Shown: positions 49,200-59,872, counted from the first letter of the stretch. The stretch: 64,000 nt of DNA from Nakamurella lactea DSM 19367 (GCF_000426645.1 NZ_AUFT01000007.1:186001-250000), one strand, 5' to 3'. Notes: generated by a model from the sequence alone, not told the origin. Numbers and translations are program-made.

Positions 49200-49461
49200 C
49201 TCGGTCTCCCTGGTGAACGGTGGCGGTCGGCTGCGGTCGGTACGGCGATGATCGAGTGCCTGCAGTCAACCACTCGGCCGACGAGAGGATCACCCGGCCG
49301 GTGCGGAGTTCACCCGGGTGCGCGGATTGCCGCTGACGAGTGTTCGGCGCGTTGGCACCGACCGGAGCAGGGGATTGATTCGAATCCTGGCGATGGCCCG
49401 ATCAGTTCCTTGCGCCCCCTTGTGCCGCATGCTTCGCTGACATCGAATACGGGAGACTCAC

Positions 49462-52455
49462 ATGTCGATACACTCGCGCTCGAACGGATCCAGATCCGTT
49501 GCGGCCGAGCATCGCCGGATCGAACCTGCTGACGAGGTAGCCGGGAACTCGGTGCGATCGTCGGCCTCGATCCGGTCGGCCGGCTGGCCGCGGCCGGTTG
49601 CCGGACGGGTGCAGCCGGTTGCCGAACGGGCGCATGGCGCGCTGATCCAGGCGAAGTTACGGGTCGGACCTGCGTCAGACCCGGCCGAGGTCGAGGCAGA
49701 ACGGGTGGCGGAGGCGGTACTGGCCCGGCTCCGCGCCCCCGCCCGTCAGCCCGGCGATGCGGTGCCGTCGACCGCCATCGGATCGATCGCGGACCAGGGA
49801 TTGCTGGTCTCCCGGTTGCGGTCTGCCGCCGGCGGCGAGGCCGGCGGCGAGCTCGATGTGAGTACCGAGGCCGCCGTCGGCCGCCTGACCGGCGGCGGAA
49901 GACCCCTGCCGGTCGCCATCCGTAGGAGCATGGAGGACGCCTTCGGCGCCGACCTCTCGGCGGTCCGACTGCATGTCGGTCCGCAGCCCCGCGAGCTGAA
50001 CGACCGGATCGGTGCGCAGGCCTTCACCGTCGGCGACCATGTGGCATTCCGGGACGGCGTGCCCGACGTCAGTTCCGACGCCGGAGCCCGGCTCATGGCT
50101 CACGAGCTGACCCACGTGGTGCAGCAGCGTGGCGGCGTGCGTCGCCGGACGGTGGTCGGCGCACCGCGAGCGGCGGTCATTCGTCGCAGGACGGGTCTGA
50201 CGACCAAGGATGTCGTCTCGATCATCAGTAGTGTCCCGCAGCTGAAATCGCGCCTGGCCACCGTGTTGCAGGACGAGCGGATGAAGGCGTTGCAACCCGA
50301 CAAGGGCGTGTCGGTGCAGACCCGGATCGAGACCACCTTGCGCAGCTACAAGGAGCACATGGCGAAGAAGAAGCCCGGCGAGGACGTCGATCTGCGGGAC
50401 GCGATGATGCTGTCCACCGCACTCGGCGGGATCGCCAGGGTCTTCGCCGAAGAGCTGAACGACCCGTCGGTCACCACCCAACTGCTGCCGTTGCTGCTGC
50501 AGACCTTCGAGGACGAGGTCGGGCAGAAGCTGAAGAAGAAGCGGCGGAGCGGGAACAAGGCCTCAAGGGACTCGGTGATGCAGCTGACCAAGGCGCTGTC
50601 CGGCGGCGATCCGGTCACCCAGTACATGCATCGCGAGATCCGCAAAGAGATTGCTGCCGAACAGATCGCCGCGATGGCGGCGGCCGCCGGACTCACCCCG
50701 TTGAAGATCCTCGAGTTGATGACCGAGCGGTGGCAGGCGGCCATGTCCAGCTACCGGGCCGATCAACAACAAGCTGTCGTCAAGGACAAGGCCGGCAGCT
50801 TCAACCGGGCCGAGGCGCACGGTGAGTACTCGCCGTACTTCTTCGAGCGGACCTTCGGTAGTGCGACGCCGGACTGGGAGGCCGGCGGCGCCGGTGGCGC
50901 CGACAAGCTCAAGCTGACCGCGGATGCCGACCAGAAACTCGCCGAGCTCAAGGCCGAGGTGACCGCCCCGTCACCGGTGACAGCGGTCAACCCGCGGGCC
51001 GGCGTCACCGAGCGGCAGGAACGGCATCTCGCCGAGGTCGAGCGGGCGGAGGCGGCGGCGCCTTCGGTCGACGCGAGTCTGCTGGCCCTGTTGGCCGACC
51101 GGTACCTGCTGCTCCCGGGCGCGGCGCAGACCCTGTTGGCCGACATCAAGCAGTTCCTGCGACACGACATGAAGCTCACCGTCACCGTGAACCTCGAAGG
51201 TTGGTTCGGCACCGACGCCGAGCCGAAGAAGCCCAGTCCCAAGTTCGCACCGGCCAATGCCGCGCGGGCGACGACCGAACTGAAGACGCTGTTCGGCAAA
51301 CCCGCGGCCGCCGGATCGATCACCCACCTGCCGACCTGGGACGACAAGTTCGATCCGACCGCTGCCCGTGGCGCCAGTTACCTGCGATTCCGGCACTGGA
51401 AGGACCAGTTGATGACCGGGCTGCAGGACATGTCCGGCGCCGAGATGGCGAGTTTCGGCGGTGGCAATATCAACTGGGAGACGGTCAAGGGCACCGACAA
51501 CCGCGACAACTTCGGCGCGAACTATTACGGGAACCTGCACTTCGTACTGGATCGAACGAAGTTCGCCAGCCGCATCGTGTACACCGCGGGTGACCACGGA
51601 GAACCTCACCGCGACCCGCTTCTCGCGCTCTATGACCTGTGCACCGACGGCAAGGGGCGCACCTGGCTCAAGGACGTCAAGAACATCGCGGTGCTGGACA
51701 ACGTGGTGAACGCGGTGCGGACCAAGGCGCCGCTGTACGGCATGGGGATGAAGTTGGAGTTCCAGGTCTTCGGCGGCATCAATATGAAGAAGGACGTGGA
51801 AGAGGCGGTGCTTGCACCGCAACTCGGCGACGAGGCGCTCAAGCGGGTGAAGAGGTTCTACCGAGGCACATCTGTGGCGGTGCGGCGGCTGAAGGACGCC
51901 CCGCTCGGCGGGCTCACTGGCGGTGACGGCGGCGAGTTCGGTGACGTGCCCGAGTTCGTCCGGGTCTATCTCGCGCACGGCGACGATCTCGACCGCAAGC
52001 AGCAGAAGACGGTGGCTGACGTCCGCGCCGAGGCAAAGCTGAACACGTTCAACCAGAACCTGCTGGTCGGGGCGTTCACCTTGGCGGCCACCACGAAGAA
52101 CACGGCGATCTCACTGAACGGACGGTTGGGCGCGGACGACATCAAGACGCTGAAGGGGGCGCTGGCGAAGGCGCGGAAGATGCTGGGTGCGGTGGACAAG
52201 TCGACCGTCGACGACGAGCTCAGCGGCCGGGTCGCCGACGAGGTCGCGGCGGCCGCGAAGGCGCTGGTGCAGGCCATGGTTCCGCGGCTGGTGATTCCGG
52301 CTCGCCGGCCGGTTCCGGCGCCGGATCAGCAACCACCCGATCAACCGCCCGGGCGCCGGCAGCCCCGTCGTCCGGCGCCGAAGCCGCCGGGGTCCCGGGA
52401 CCGGGTGGCGAACGACGTCGGTGACGATCGTCAGCCCGCCGAGGTCGGTAGCTGA
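49462..52455 (+). CDS. DUF4157 (eCIS-core) metalloprotease-like protein with unknown C-terminal region
   Basis: A 997-residue protein without signal peptide or membrane helix. Residues ~150-220 are the DUF4157 domain: RRSMEDAFGADLSAVRLHVG, QAFTVGDHVAFRDG and the zinc motif HELTH (214-218) in LMAHELTHVVQQ. DUF4157 is the marker of cargo and toxins linked to extracellular contractile injection systems, where it may help loading or release. The long remainder contains a Lys-rich helical region (260-460) and a second unit (about 560-800; INWETVKGTDNRDNFGANYY, LHFVLDRTKFASRIVYTAGD, MGMKLEFQVFGG) that I cannot assign. The tail is Pro/Arg-rich. No contractile-system genes are near. Confidence 0.82.
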   Translation: MSIHSRSNGSRSVAAEHRRIEPADEVAGNSVRSSASIRSAGWPRPVAGRVQPVAERAHGALIQAKLRVGPASDPAEVEAERVAEAVLARLRAPARQPGDAVPSTAIGSIADQGLLVSRLRSAAGGEAGGELDVSTEAAVGRLTGGGRPLPVAIRRSMEDAFGADLSAVRLHVGPQPRELNDRIGAQAFTVGDHVAFRDGVPDVSSDAGARLMAHELTHVVQQRGGVRRRTVVGAPRAAVIRRRTGLTTKDVVSIISSVPQLKSRLATVLQDERMKALQPDKGVSVQTRIETTLRSYKEHMAKKKPGEDVDLRDAMMLSTALGGIARVFAEELNDPSVTTQLLPLLLQTFEDEVGQKLKKKRRSGNKASRDSVMQLTKALSGGDPVTQYMHREIRKEIAAEQIAAMAAAAGLTPLKILELMTERWQAAMSSYRADQQQAVVKDKAGSFNRAEAHGEYSPYFFERTFGSATPDWEAGGAGGADKLKLTADADQKLAELKAEVTAPSPVTAVNPRAGVTERQERHLAEVERAEAAAPSVDASLLALLADRYLLLPGAAQTLLADIKQFLRHDMKLTVTVNLEGWFGTDAEPKKPSPKFAPANAARATTELKTLFGKPAAAGSITHLPTWDDKFDPTAARGASYLRFRHWKDQLMTGLQDMSGAEMASFGGGNINWETVKGTDNRDNFGANYYGNLHFVLDRTKFASRIVYTAGDHGEPHRDPLLALYDLCTDGKGRTWLKDVKNIAVLDNVVNAVRTKAPLYGMGMKLEFQVFGGINMKKDVEEAVLAPQLGDEALKRVKRFYRGTSVAVRRLKDAPLGGLTGGDGGEFGDVPEFVRVYLAHGDDLDRKQQKTVADVRAEAKLNTFNQNLLVGAFTLAATTKNTAISLNGRLGADDIKTLKGALAKARKMLGAVDKSTVDDELSGRVADEVAAAAKALVQAMVPRLVIPARRPVPAPDQQPPDQPPGRRQPRRPAPKPPGSRDRVANDVGDDRQPAEVGS

Positions 52456-52517
52456 CTGCGAGGTGGCGTAGGCCGATTCGCAGGTGGCTCACTCTTCCAT
52501 CCCGCGATCACCGGAGT

Positions 52518-54278
52518 TCAGCCGCGCACGCGCGCCAGCACCGTCTCGACGGCGTCGTCAACCGCGATCTCCTCGGATGAATTCGATGCCCGGTCCCGCA
52601 GCTCGAGGGTCCCGTCAGCCAACCCGCGACCGACCACCACGGCGGTGGGCACACCGAGGATCTCGGCGTCGGCGAACTTCACCCCGGGGGAGGCCTTGCG
52701 ATCGTCCAGCAGGACGTCCAGCCCGGCGGCGGACAGGAACGAGGCCAGCTCGGTCGCGGTGGACAGCATCTCCGGCGCCTTGCCGGCCACCAGCACCAGC
52801 ACGTCGTACGGGGAGATCTCCCGCGGCCAGCTCAGCCCGCGGTCGTCGCAGGTGGCCTCGGCGACCGCCGCGACCGCCCGGGACACCCCGACGCCGTAGG
52901 AGCCCATGGTCACTGTCACCAGCTTGCCGTTCTGGTCAAGAACCTTGAGCCCCAATGCTTCCGCGTATTTGCGGCCGAGCTGGAAGATGTGCCCCATCTC
53001 GATGCCGCGGGCCAGCTCCAGCGGGCCGGAGCCGTCCGGCGCCGGGTCGCCGGGTCGCACATCCGCGGCCTGGATCACCCCGTCGGGCTGAAAGTCCCTG
53101 CCGCACACCAGGTCGAACACGTGCCGGCCCGGCTGGTCGGCACCCGTCACCCAGCGGGTGCCGGAGACCACCCGCGGGTCGACCAGGTAACGCACCTTGC
53201 TCGCAGACTCCAGCCCCAGTGCACCCGGCCCGATGTACCCCTTGACCAGCTCGGGATGCGCAGCGAAGTCGTCGTCACCGAAGGGCTCGAAGGCGACCCC
53301 CTCGCCGAGCTGCGCCTCCAGGCGTTTCTCGTCGACCTCGCGATCGCCGGGCAACCCGACGGCCAGCGCCTCGGTGCTGCCGTCCTGTCGGGTGATCCGG
53401 AAGAGCACGTTCTTCAGCGTGTCGCCGGCCACCCAGGCCCGGTCCGGCCGGGGATGTGCCGAATTCGCCACCGCCACCAGCGTCTCGATGGTCGGCGTCC
53501 CGGGGGTCTCCTCGACGTGCGCGGCGGGGGCGTCGTCGAACGGAATCGGTTCCGGTGCCGGCACTTCCACCGCCTCGACGTTGGCGGTGTAGCCACCGGG
53601 GGAGCGGACGTAGGTGTCCTCGCCGTTGGCTGCGACGGCCAGGAACTCCTCGGAAGCGGACCCGCCCATCGCCCCGGACATTGCCTTGACGATCACGTAC
53701 GGGAAGCCGAGCCGGTCGAAGATCCGGATGTAGGCGGCCCGGTGCGCGGCATAGGAGGCGTCCAGTCCGGCGTCGTCCACGTCGAAGGAGTACGAGTCCT
53801 TCATGATGAACTCCCGGCCGCGCAGGATCCCGGCCCGTGGCCGCGCTTCGTCCCGGTACTTGGTCTGGATCTGGTACAGCGACAGCGGCAGGTCCTTGTA
53901 GCTGGAATAGAGGTCCTTCACCAGCAGGGTGAACATCTCTTCGTGCGTCGGACCGAGCAGGTAATCGCCGCCCTTGCGGTCCTTGAGCCGGAACAGCCCG
54001 GCGCCGTACTCGGTCCACCGGCCGGTCGCCTCGTAGGGCTCGCGGGGCAGCAGCGCGGGGAAGCTCACCTCCTGCGCACCGATGGCGGCCATCTCGTCGC
54101 GGACGATCGCCTCCACCTTGCGCAGCACCTTCAGTCCGAGTGGCAGCCAGCTGTAGATCCCGGGGGCGGCCCGGCGGATGTAACCCGCCCTGACCAGCCA
54201 GCGGTGGCTCGGGACCTCGGCGTCCGCCGGATCCTCGCGCAGGGTCCGTACGAACAGCTCAGACATCCGGGTGATCAC
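52518..54278 (-). CDS. proS: Prolyl-tRNA synthetase
   Basis: A 586-residue class II synthetase of the bacterial type. [21 protein letters not shown] matches the mycobacterial N-terminus, supporting the GTG 54278 start over ATG 54266. Motif 2 is [19 protein letters not shown]; an INS/YbaK editing domain occupies about residues 230-385, and motif 3 is [16 protein letters not shown]. The C-terminal anticodon domain ends in DRASNSSEE. Essential housekeeping enzyme, and a sign that this part is core chromosome. Confidence 0.97.
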   Translation of the reverse strand: MITRMSELFVRTLREDPADAEVPSHRWLVRAGYIRRAAPGIYSWLPLGLKVLRKVEAIVRDEMAAIGAQEVSFPALLPREPYEATGRWTEYGAGLFRLKDRKGGDYLLGPTHEEMFTLLVKDLYSSYKDLPLSLYQIQTKYRDEARPRAGILRGREFIMKDSYSFDVDDAGLDASYAAHRAAYIRIFDRLGFPYVIVKAMSGAMGGSASEEFLAVAANGEDTYVRSPGGYTANVEAVEVPAPEPIPFDDAPAAHVEETPGTPTIETLVAVANSAHPRPDRAWVAGDTLKNVLFRITRQDGSTEALAVGLPGDREVDEKRLEAQLGEGVAFEPFGDDDFAAHPELVKGYIGPGALGLESASKVRYLVDPRVVSGTRWVTGADQPGRHVFDLVCGRDFQPDGVIQAADVRPGDPAPDGSGPLELARGIEMGHIFQLGRKYAEALGLKVLDQNGKLVTVTMGSYGVGVSRAVAAVAEATCDDRGLSWPREISPYDVLVLVAGKAPEMLSTATELASFLSAAGLDVLLDDRKASPGVKFADAEILGVPTAVVVGRGLADGTLELRDRASNSSEEIAVDDAVETVLARVRG

Positions 54279-54340
54279 GCGGTGGCCTTCCTCGGGGTGT
54301 TCGGGACGAATCGCCGCCGACCCGTGGGCCGGCGGCGGTC

Positions 54341-55807
54341 TCAGACTACCGATCCGGCGGGTTCCGACTCACGGTCGAGCGCGCGGTCCTGTGTAAGGGA
54401 GCTACGGGCGGCGTCGGTCGGGCCATCGTGGCCCATCCGCAGCGCCACCGCCGCCGCGACGATCAGCACCACCGCGGCGTCCACCGCGATGGCGGTGCGC
54501 AGCGCCGCCAGCGAGTGCAGGGTGCCGACTGCGGTGGCCACGGCGCTCAGGATCGGCACGCCCATCGCGATGCCGACCTGCTGGGTCATGGTGGCCAGCC
54601 CGGTGGCCAGGCCCTGTTCGTGGTCCGGCAGCCCCGAGGTAGCCGCGACCATGAACCCGACGATCACCGACACATGCCCGACGGCGCCGATGAAGGTGAC
54701 CACCAGCAGCGGCAGCACCCAGCCGGTCGAACTGCCCAGCGCTACCAGGGTCGCGGTGAAGACCGCCTGGATGACGAGCCCGCCGACCAGGGTGCGTCGC
54801 ACCCCGACGGCCGCGATCACCCGCGGTCCGGCGAACCCCCCGATGATCGCGCCGGCGCCCATCGCGCCCAGCGTCGCGCCGGTCTCCAGCGGGTTGAAGT
54901 CGAGCACGTGCTGCAGGTACATGGTGAGCAGAAAGACCAGTGCGGTCTCCATCGCGAAGGTGGTGAACCCGGCGATGTTGCCCCACTTGATCGACCGCCG
55001 GCGCAGGATCGATGTGGGCACCAACGGGGCCGGATGACGGCTCTCCACCCGCCAAAATATGACCAACAGCGCCACCGCGGCCGCCAGTGAGCCCAGTGCG
55101 ATCGGGTCGGTGACACCGTCTTCGCCGGCGCGGGTGGCGCCGAACACCAGCGCGAGCAGCCCGGCCGTCACCAGAGTGGACCCGGGCACGTCGAGCCGGG
55201 TGCGGACCCTGGCCGCGGGGTCGGTCAGCAGCATCGGGGCCAGCACGACGACCAGCGCGGCGACCGGAACGTTGACCAGGAAGGCGAATCGCCAGCTGAG
55301 CAGATCGGTCAGCACGCCGCCGAGGATGGCGCCGGCGGTGAAGCCGGTCGACATCATCACGCTGTTCAGCCCGAGTGCCTTGGCCCGCAGCGGTCCTTCG
55401 GCGAAGGCAGTGGTGAGCAGTGACAAGGCCGCGGGGGTGACGGCCGCCGTGGCCAGCCCCTGCGCGACCCTGGCGGTCAGCAGCATGGCCGGGCTGGTGG
55501 CCAGCCCGCCGACCAGCGACGCGACACCGAGCGCCGACATGCCGATCAGGAACAACCGGCGGCGGCCGATGTAGTCGCCGATCCGGCCGAGCAACAGGGT
55601 GAAGCCGGCCGCGCAGAGCGCGAACGAGGTGGCGATCCACTGCAGGTCGGCATCGGCGAAACCGAGCCCTGCACCCACGGTGGGCAGCGCGACGTTGAGG
55701 ATGGAGAAGTCGACGGCGAGCATGAACTGCGAGGCCAGTAACAGGACGAGGATCAGCCGCTGTCGCCGCGACATCGTCGCCGGCCCGGTGGTGGTGAGCG
55801 TTGTCAT
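54341..55807 (-). CDS. MFS drug/metabolite exporter (EmrB/QacA-type)
   Basis: A 488-residue major facilitator with about 14 membrane helices. The DHA2 markers are [20 protein letters not shown] near the N-terminus, [16 protein letters not shown], and [19 protein letters not shown]. It exports small hydrophobic compounds by proton antiport. It is divergent from an XRE/MmyB-type regulator with a palindrome between them, so inducible expression is likely. Confidence 0.92.
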   Translation of the reverse strand: MTTLTTTGPATMSRRQRLILVLLLASQFMLAVDFSILNVALPTVGAGLGFADADLQWIATSFALCAAGFTLLLGRIGDYIGRRRLFLIGMSALGVASLVGGLATSPAMLLTARVAQGLATAAVTPAALSLLTTAFAEGPLRAKALGLNSVMMSTGFTAGAILGGVLTDLLSWRFAFLVNVPVAALVVVLAPMLLTDPAARVRTRLDVPGSTLVTAGLLALVFGATRAGEDGVTDPIALGSLAAAVALLVIFWRVESRHPAPLVPTSILRRRSIKWGNIAGFTTFAMETALVFLLTMYLQHVLDFNPLETGATLGAMGAGAIIGGFAGPRVIAAVGVRRTLVGGLVIQAVFTATLVALGSSTGWVLPLLVVTFIGAVGHVSVIVGFMVAATSGLPDHEQGLATGLATMTQQVGIAMGVPILSAVATAVGTLHSLAALRTAIAVDAAVVLIVAAAVALRMGHDGPTDAARSSLTQDRALDRESEPAGSVV

Positions 55808-55832
55808 GAGTCTCTCTTCGCGCAGATGGTCC

Positions 55833-55848
55833 CGGCACGGTCGTGCCG
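55833..55848. promoter_or_regulatory. Palindrome between MFS and regulator genes
   Basis: CGGCACG-GT-CGTGCCG is a 7+2+7 perfect inverted repeat, 26 bases before the MFS start. It is a candidate operator for the divergent regulator at 55966. Confidence 0.45.
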
Positions 55849-55965
55849 AGAACCAACCTGCGCCGGTCTGATCGCCCCAGCCAGGTCCCTGCGCTGCCGT
55901 CCCACCGGCTGGGTAGCACCGGCAGGGTCACCCTGGGCCGGGCCGACCCGGGAATACTGGGGACC

Positions 55966-56796
55966 ATGGCCACAACAGAGTTGGGTGAATTCCTCCGCAC
56001 CAGGCGCGCGGCGATCAGCCCCGAGGACGTCGGTCTGGTCTCCTACGGCGCGCGCCGGGTGCCAGGGCTCCGGCGGGAGGAGATCGCGCAGCTGGCCGGC
56101 GTCAGCCTCACCTACTACACCCGGCTGGAGCAGTCGGCGAACCACAACGCGTCCGACGGCGTGATCGAGGCGCTGGGGAAGGCGCTGGCACTCTCTTCGG
56201 ACGAACTGGACTACCTGCGGCGGCTGGCCAAACCGGTCCGGCGGCGACAGCGCAAGCTCGCCGCGCCCGAGCAGCCGCGGGCCGGCACCATCTCGTTGAT
56301 CGTGTCGATGAACAACCCGGCGGTGGTCATCGACCACTGCAACAACGTGCTGGCGTGGAACGCCGTGGGACACAAGCTGTTGGGGTCGCCGCACGCGTTC
56401 GACCAGCCGGCGGACCTGGACGACCGGCCGAACCTCGCCGTCGATTTCTTCCTCGACCCGCACGGCCGCGAGCTGTACGTGGACGCCGATCAGATCGCCC
56501 ACGACATGACGGCGTTCCTGCGGTTCTCCTCGGCCCGCCATCCCGACGACTGCCGGCTGACGGCGTTGATCGGGGAGCTGAGTCAGCACAGCGACGAGTT
56601 CGCCACGCTCTGGGCCCAGCACCTGGTGCAGGACTGCGGCTTCGGGGTCAAGCGGTTCCGGCACCCGTTCGTCGGTCGGATGGATCTCACCTACGAGGTG
56701 ATGGAGCTGGCCGAGAGTTCGCAGCGGATGGCGATCTATCACGCCGAGCCCGGATCGGCCTCGGCCGATGCGCTGGAGTTGTTGGCGCACAGTTGA
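55966..56796 (+). CDS. XRE-family regulator with MmyB-type ligand domain
   Basis: A 276-residue regulator. The N-terminal helix-turn-helix (LGEFLRTRRAAISPEDVGL, RRVPGLRREEIAQLAGVSLTYYTRLEQ) is joined to a MmyB-like PAS-type domain (NNPAVVIDHCNNVLAWN, YEVMELAESSQRMAIYHAEPGS). MmyB domains bind fatty-acid-like ligands. It is divergent from the MFS exporter and is its most likely regulator. ATG 55966 was chosen because the HTH begins right after it. Confidence 0.9.
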   Translation: MATTELGEFLRTRRAAISPEDVGLVSYGARRVPGLRREEIAQLAGVSLTYYTRLEQSANHNASDGVIEALGKALALSSDELDYLRRLAKPVRRRQRKLAAPEQPRAGTISLIVSMNNPAVVIDHCNNVLAWNAVGHKLLGSPHAFDQPADLDDRPNLAVDFFLDPHGRELYVDADQIAHDMTAFLRFSSARHPDDCRLTALIGELSQHSDEFATLWAQHLVQDCGFGVKRFRHPFVGRMDLTYEVMELAESSQRMAIYHAEPGSASADALELLAHS

Positions 56797-56850
56797 TTCC
56801 GTCGGCCGCAGAACAGTCCGGCGCACCCGGCCCGTGGCGTCCGATCACCG

Positions 56851-57516
56851 TCAGGTGGTCGCCCCCTCCGGGCCCGCGGGTAGTCCGCTTCCGGCCCCGA
56901 AGAGTCCGCGGCCGGCGACCACATAGCGGGCGCCCGCGTCCAGCCAGCGACCGAGATTGTCGGCGCTCACGCCGCCGTCCACTCCGACGGCGTGATGGTG
57001 GGCCAGCCGCCGGACGCTGCCGGTTCGCCCCGGGGCGGCCGGATCGGAACTGCCGGGCCGGATCAGCATCACCAGAATCCCGTCGAAGTCGGCGGCCACA
57101 CCTGCGGCCAGCTCGTCGTCCGAGTCGGGCCCGGCCGCCAGCCACGGCGACACCCCGGCTGCCCGAAGACGATGGGCGGTGCCGGCCGGGTCGTCGAGCC
57201 GCTCGAGGTGGATGGTGACCCGGTCCGGCCTGGCGGCCAGCACCGCCGTCAGCAGCGCCTCCGGATTCTCGACCATGAGATGGACGTCCGACCGGCCGGC
57301 CGCCCTGGTCAGCTCGCCGAGCGCCGTCGGCGGGATCCCGGTGCGGCCGGCGAAGGGCACGTCCATCACGTCCAGATGGGTCCACAGGTGGCGATCGGCC
57401 AGCGAACGGGCGGCGGCGGGCTGAGAGCGCCGGGGGAGACCGGTCAGGCTGCCGGCCCCGGTGACGCCCGGTGGCAGCGCGTCGAACAGCGGGCCGGGCA
57501 CCGGCGCAGTGCTCAA
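56851..57516 (-). CDS. Ribulose-phosphate 3-epimerase-like protein, divergent
   Basis: A 221-residue TIM-barrel protein. THLDVMDVPFAG, DVHLMVENPEALL and VDGGVSADNLGRWLDAGARYVVAG recall the metal- and phosphate-binding loops of ribulose-phosphate 3-epimerase, but the N-terminal third is unusual, with a Pro-rich stretch and no clear first strand. The start GTG 57516 overlaps the upstream aldolase/epimerase gene as GTGA. In this operon it could convert D-xylulose-5-P to D-ribulose-5-P or act on a related sugar phosphate. Confidence 0.75.
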   Translation of the reverse strand: MSTAPVPGPLFDALPPGVTGAGSLTGLPRRSQPAAARSLADRHLWTHLDVMDVPFAGRTGIPPTALGELTRAAGRSDVHLMVENPEALLTAVLAARPDRVTIHLERLDDPAGTAHRLRAAGVSPWLAAGPDSDDELAAGVAADFDGILVMLIRPGSSDPAAPGRTGSVRRLAHHHAVGVDGGVSADNLGRWLDAGARYVVAGRGLFGAGSGLPAGPEGATT

Positions 57517-58160
57517 CCCTGGCCGCCGGCCACCAGCGAGAACCGGTACTGGCGTTGCACTTCGTCGGCCGGCAGCTCGATCGGAGTGCCGACGATCTTC
57601 GCCATGATCATGGTCTTGGCGACTTCTTCCACCATGATGGCGGCGCGCAGCGTTGCCTTCAGTGTCGGCGCCGCGCAGAACACTCCGTGGTTCTGCATCA
57701 GCACGGCCGGCGAGTGCCCACGTACCCGCAGTACCTCGCGGGCGGTGTGGTCGCCACCGATCTCCACGTAGTCGCCGCAGGGCACCGGACCGTTGAAGTT
57801 GTCGGCGATCGAAGTCAGACAGGGCGGGATCGGCGTTCCGGTTGCCGCCCAGGCCGTTGCGTAGACGGAGTGGGTGTGGATCACCGCACCGATGTCCGGA
57901 TCCTGCCGGTACAGATGCAGGTGGGTCTCGGTGTCCACGGACGGCCGGAGGTCACCGCGCAGCACCGTGCCGTCCAGGTCGAGGATGACGATCGATTCCA
58001 CCGTCAGCTCGTCGTAGAGCACCCCGCTCGGCTTGATCGCGACCGCCCCGGACGCCCGGTCGATCGCGCTGGCGTTCCCACTCGTCCAGGCCACCAGGTC
58101 GTTCCGCGGCAGCGCGATGTTCGCGGCGAACACCTGCTCGGCGAGTTCGTCGTAGGTCAC
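57513..58160 (-). CDS. araD: L-ribulose-5-phosphate 4-epimerase / class II aldolase (AraD family)
   Basis: A 215-residue class II aldolase-family protein. WTSGNASAIDRASG, IKPSGVLYDELT, zinc His residues in IHTHSVYATAWA and a third in MQNHGVF are as in AraD. It is adjacent to a ribulokinase, which favours L-ribulose-5-phosphate 4-epimerase over fuculose aldolase. It starts at GTG 58160 and overlaps both neighbours by four bases. Confidence 0.85.
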   Translation of the reverse strand: MTYDELAEQVFAANIALPRNDLVAWTSGNASAIDRASGAVAIKPSGVLYDELTVESIVILDLDGTVLRGDLRPSVDTETHLHLYRQDPDIGAVIHTHSVYATAWAATGTPIPPCLTSIADNFNGPVPCGDYVEIGGDHTAREVLRVRGHSPAVLMQNHGVFCAAPTLKATLRAAIMVEEVAKTMIMAKIVGTPIELPADEVQRQYRFSLVAGGQG

Positions 58161-59872
58161 GGTCGGTTCCTCTCGGTGGGGCCGTTGGCGGTTGCCACGG
58201 CATCGTTGCGTCGGCGTTTGAGTCGTCGCATCACGTCATCCCCGCCGCGGCCGAAGTAGTCGTGCAGCGCGACGTAGTCGTGGTAGATCTCTTGGTATCC
58301 AAGGCTTCCGGCCGGATCGGGGCGGTAGGTGGTGTGCAGCGGCGATGCCAGTGTGGCCGTCGCCTCGGCGATCGAGGCATGGCCGCCCTGCTCCGGTCCG
58401 GCGGCCACCGACGCGTGCAGGGCCGCGCCCCGCGCAGGAATCTGCCGGCTGTCGACCACGGCAACTTCCAGTCCGGTGATGTCCGCGCAGAGCTGCATCA
58501 GCAGCGGGCTCTTGCGTGGCAGCCCACCACAGGCCACCAGTCGATCAATCACCACCCCGGCATCGGTGAAGGCTTCGACGATCCGGCGGGTGCCGAAGGC
58601 GGTGCTCTCCAGCAGTGCGCGGTAGATGTCCTCGGGTGCGGTGCCCAACGTCAAGCCGATCACCAGGCCGGACAGGCCGGTATCGACCAACACCGACCGG
58701 TTGCCGCTCCACCAGTCGAGTGCCAGCAGGCCATGTTCGCCCGGAACCTGTTGCCCGGCCAACGATTCGAGATGCTCGAACACCGAGACCCCGTCCTGCT
58801 GCGCCTCCCGGGTGAGCCGCTCGGGCAACACCTCCCGGACGAACCAGCCGAACATGTCGCCGACCGCGTTCTGACCTGCCTCGAACGCCCAGAGCCCTGG
58901 TGTCACCACGTCGCGGGCGGCGCCGCAGCTGCCCTCGACCGGCACGAAGTCCGGCCCCAGCACGAAATCGCAGGTGGAGGTGCCCATCACCATCACCATC
59001 GCCCCCGGCTCGGCCACCCCGCAGGCGCTGACCGAGACGACGGCGTCCATGTTCGGCGCGGCGACCGCGATGCCGGTCGCAAGGCCCAGTTGCTGTGCCA
59101 TCGCCCCGGTGAGGTCGCCGACCCGGTCGCCGGGGACGCAGAAGTCCCGGCCCAGCTTGGTGTCCGCCACATCGGCGAATGCCGGGTCCAGCTGCCCGAA
59201 GAATTCGCGTGCTGGGTAGCCGCCGGCGTCCGGGAGATAGGTCGCCTTGTACGCGGCGCCGGCGATGCTCCGTACCTCGGATCCGATCAGTTGCCAGACG
59301 ATCCAGTCCTGCGCCTCGATCAGCCGATCCGCTGCTCGGTAGATGTGCGGCGCCTCCTCGAGGATCTCCAGACTCTTCGGGATCAACCATTCCGAGGAGA
59401 TCCGGCCGCCGAATCGCTGCAGGAACGACTCGCCCCGCTCGACCGCGAGCGCGTTGACGCGGTCCGCCTGATCCTGTGCCGCATGGTGTTTCCACAGTTT
59501 GGGCCAGGCGTGTGGCTCGGCCGCGAACTGCGGCAGCCGGCACAGCGGAGTGCCGTCGGCAGTCACCGGCAGCATCGTGCAGGAGGTGAAGTCGATCCCG
59601 ATGCCGATCACCGCGTCGGGCGTCACGCCGGACTCGGCGATCACCTTTCGGACCGTCGTCGCCAGCGTCGTCAGGTAGTCCTGCGGGTCCTGCAGCGCGT
59701 ACTCCGGCGGCAGTCGCAGGTCGGTTCCCGGCAGTCGATCGGTGATGACCCCGTGCGGGTACGCCATCTCCGCGATGCCGATCTCCCGCCCGTTGCCGAC
59801 GTCCAGTAGCAGGGCTCTGGCAGACTCGCTGCCGAAGTCCACGCCGATGGTGAACGGGCCCGACACGGTCAC
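58157..59872 (-). CDS. araB: Ribulokinase (FGGY family)
   Basis: A 571-residue FGGY sugar kinase. The first phosphate loop is GVDFGSESARALLLDV; AVIGIGIDFTSCTMLP, VMGTSTCDFVLGPDF and ACGGLPRKSPLLMQLCADI are typical of AraB-type ribulokinases, as is the length. It phosphorylates ribulose (D or L) or a similar ketose. GTG 59872 overlaps the LLM gene stop by four bases; GTG 59866 is also possible. Next gene: araD. Confidence 0.88.
   Translation of the reverse strand: MTVSGPFTIGVDFGSESARALLLDVGNGREIGIAEMAYPHGVITDRLPGTDLRLPPEYALQDPQDYLTTLATTVRKVIAESGVTPDAVIGIGIDFTSCTMLPVTADGTPLCRLPQFAAEPHAWPKLWKHHAAQDQADRVNALAVERGESFLQRFGGRISSEWLIPKSLEILEEAPHIYRAADRLIEAQDWIVWQLIGSEVRSIAGAAYKATYLPDAGGYPAREFFGQLDPAFADVADTKLGRDFCVPGDRVGDLTGAMAQQLGLATGIAVAAPNMDAVVSVSACGVAEPGAMVMVMGTSTCDFVLGPDFVPVEGSCGAARDVVTPGLWAFEAGQNAVGDMFGWFVREVLPERLTREAQQDGVSVFEHLESLAGQQVPGEHGLLALDWWSGNRSVLVDTGLSGLVIGLTLGTAPEDIYRALLESTAFGTRRIVEAFTDAGVVIDRLVACGGLPRKSPLLMQLCADITGLEVAVVDSRQIPARGAALHASVAAGPEQGGHASIAEATATLASPLHTTYRPDPAGSLGYQEIYHDYVALHDYFGRGGDDVMRRLKRRRNDAVATANGPTERNRP

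Noticed and set aside
49371-49390. tRNA T-arm-like GATTCGAATC.
   Set aside because: The flanks do not pair as a T stem and no other tRNA arms are present; it is a short chance palindrome.
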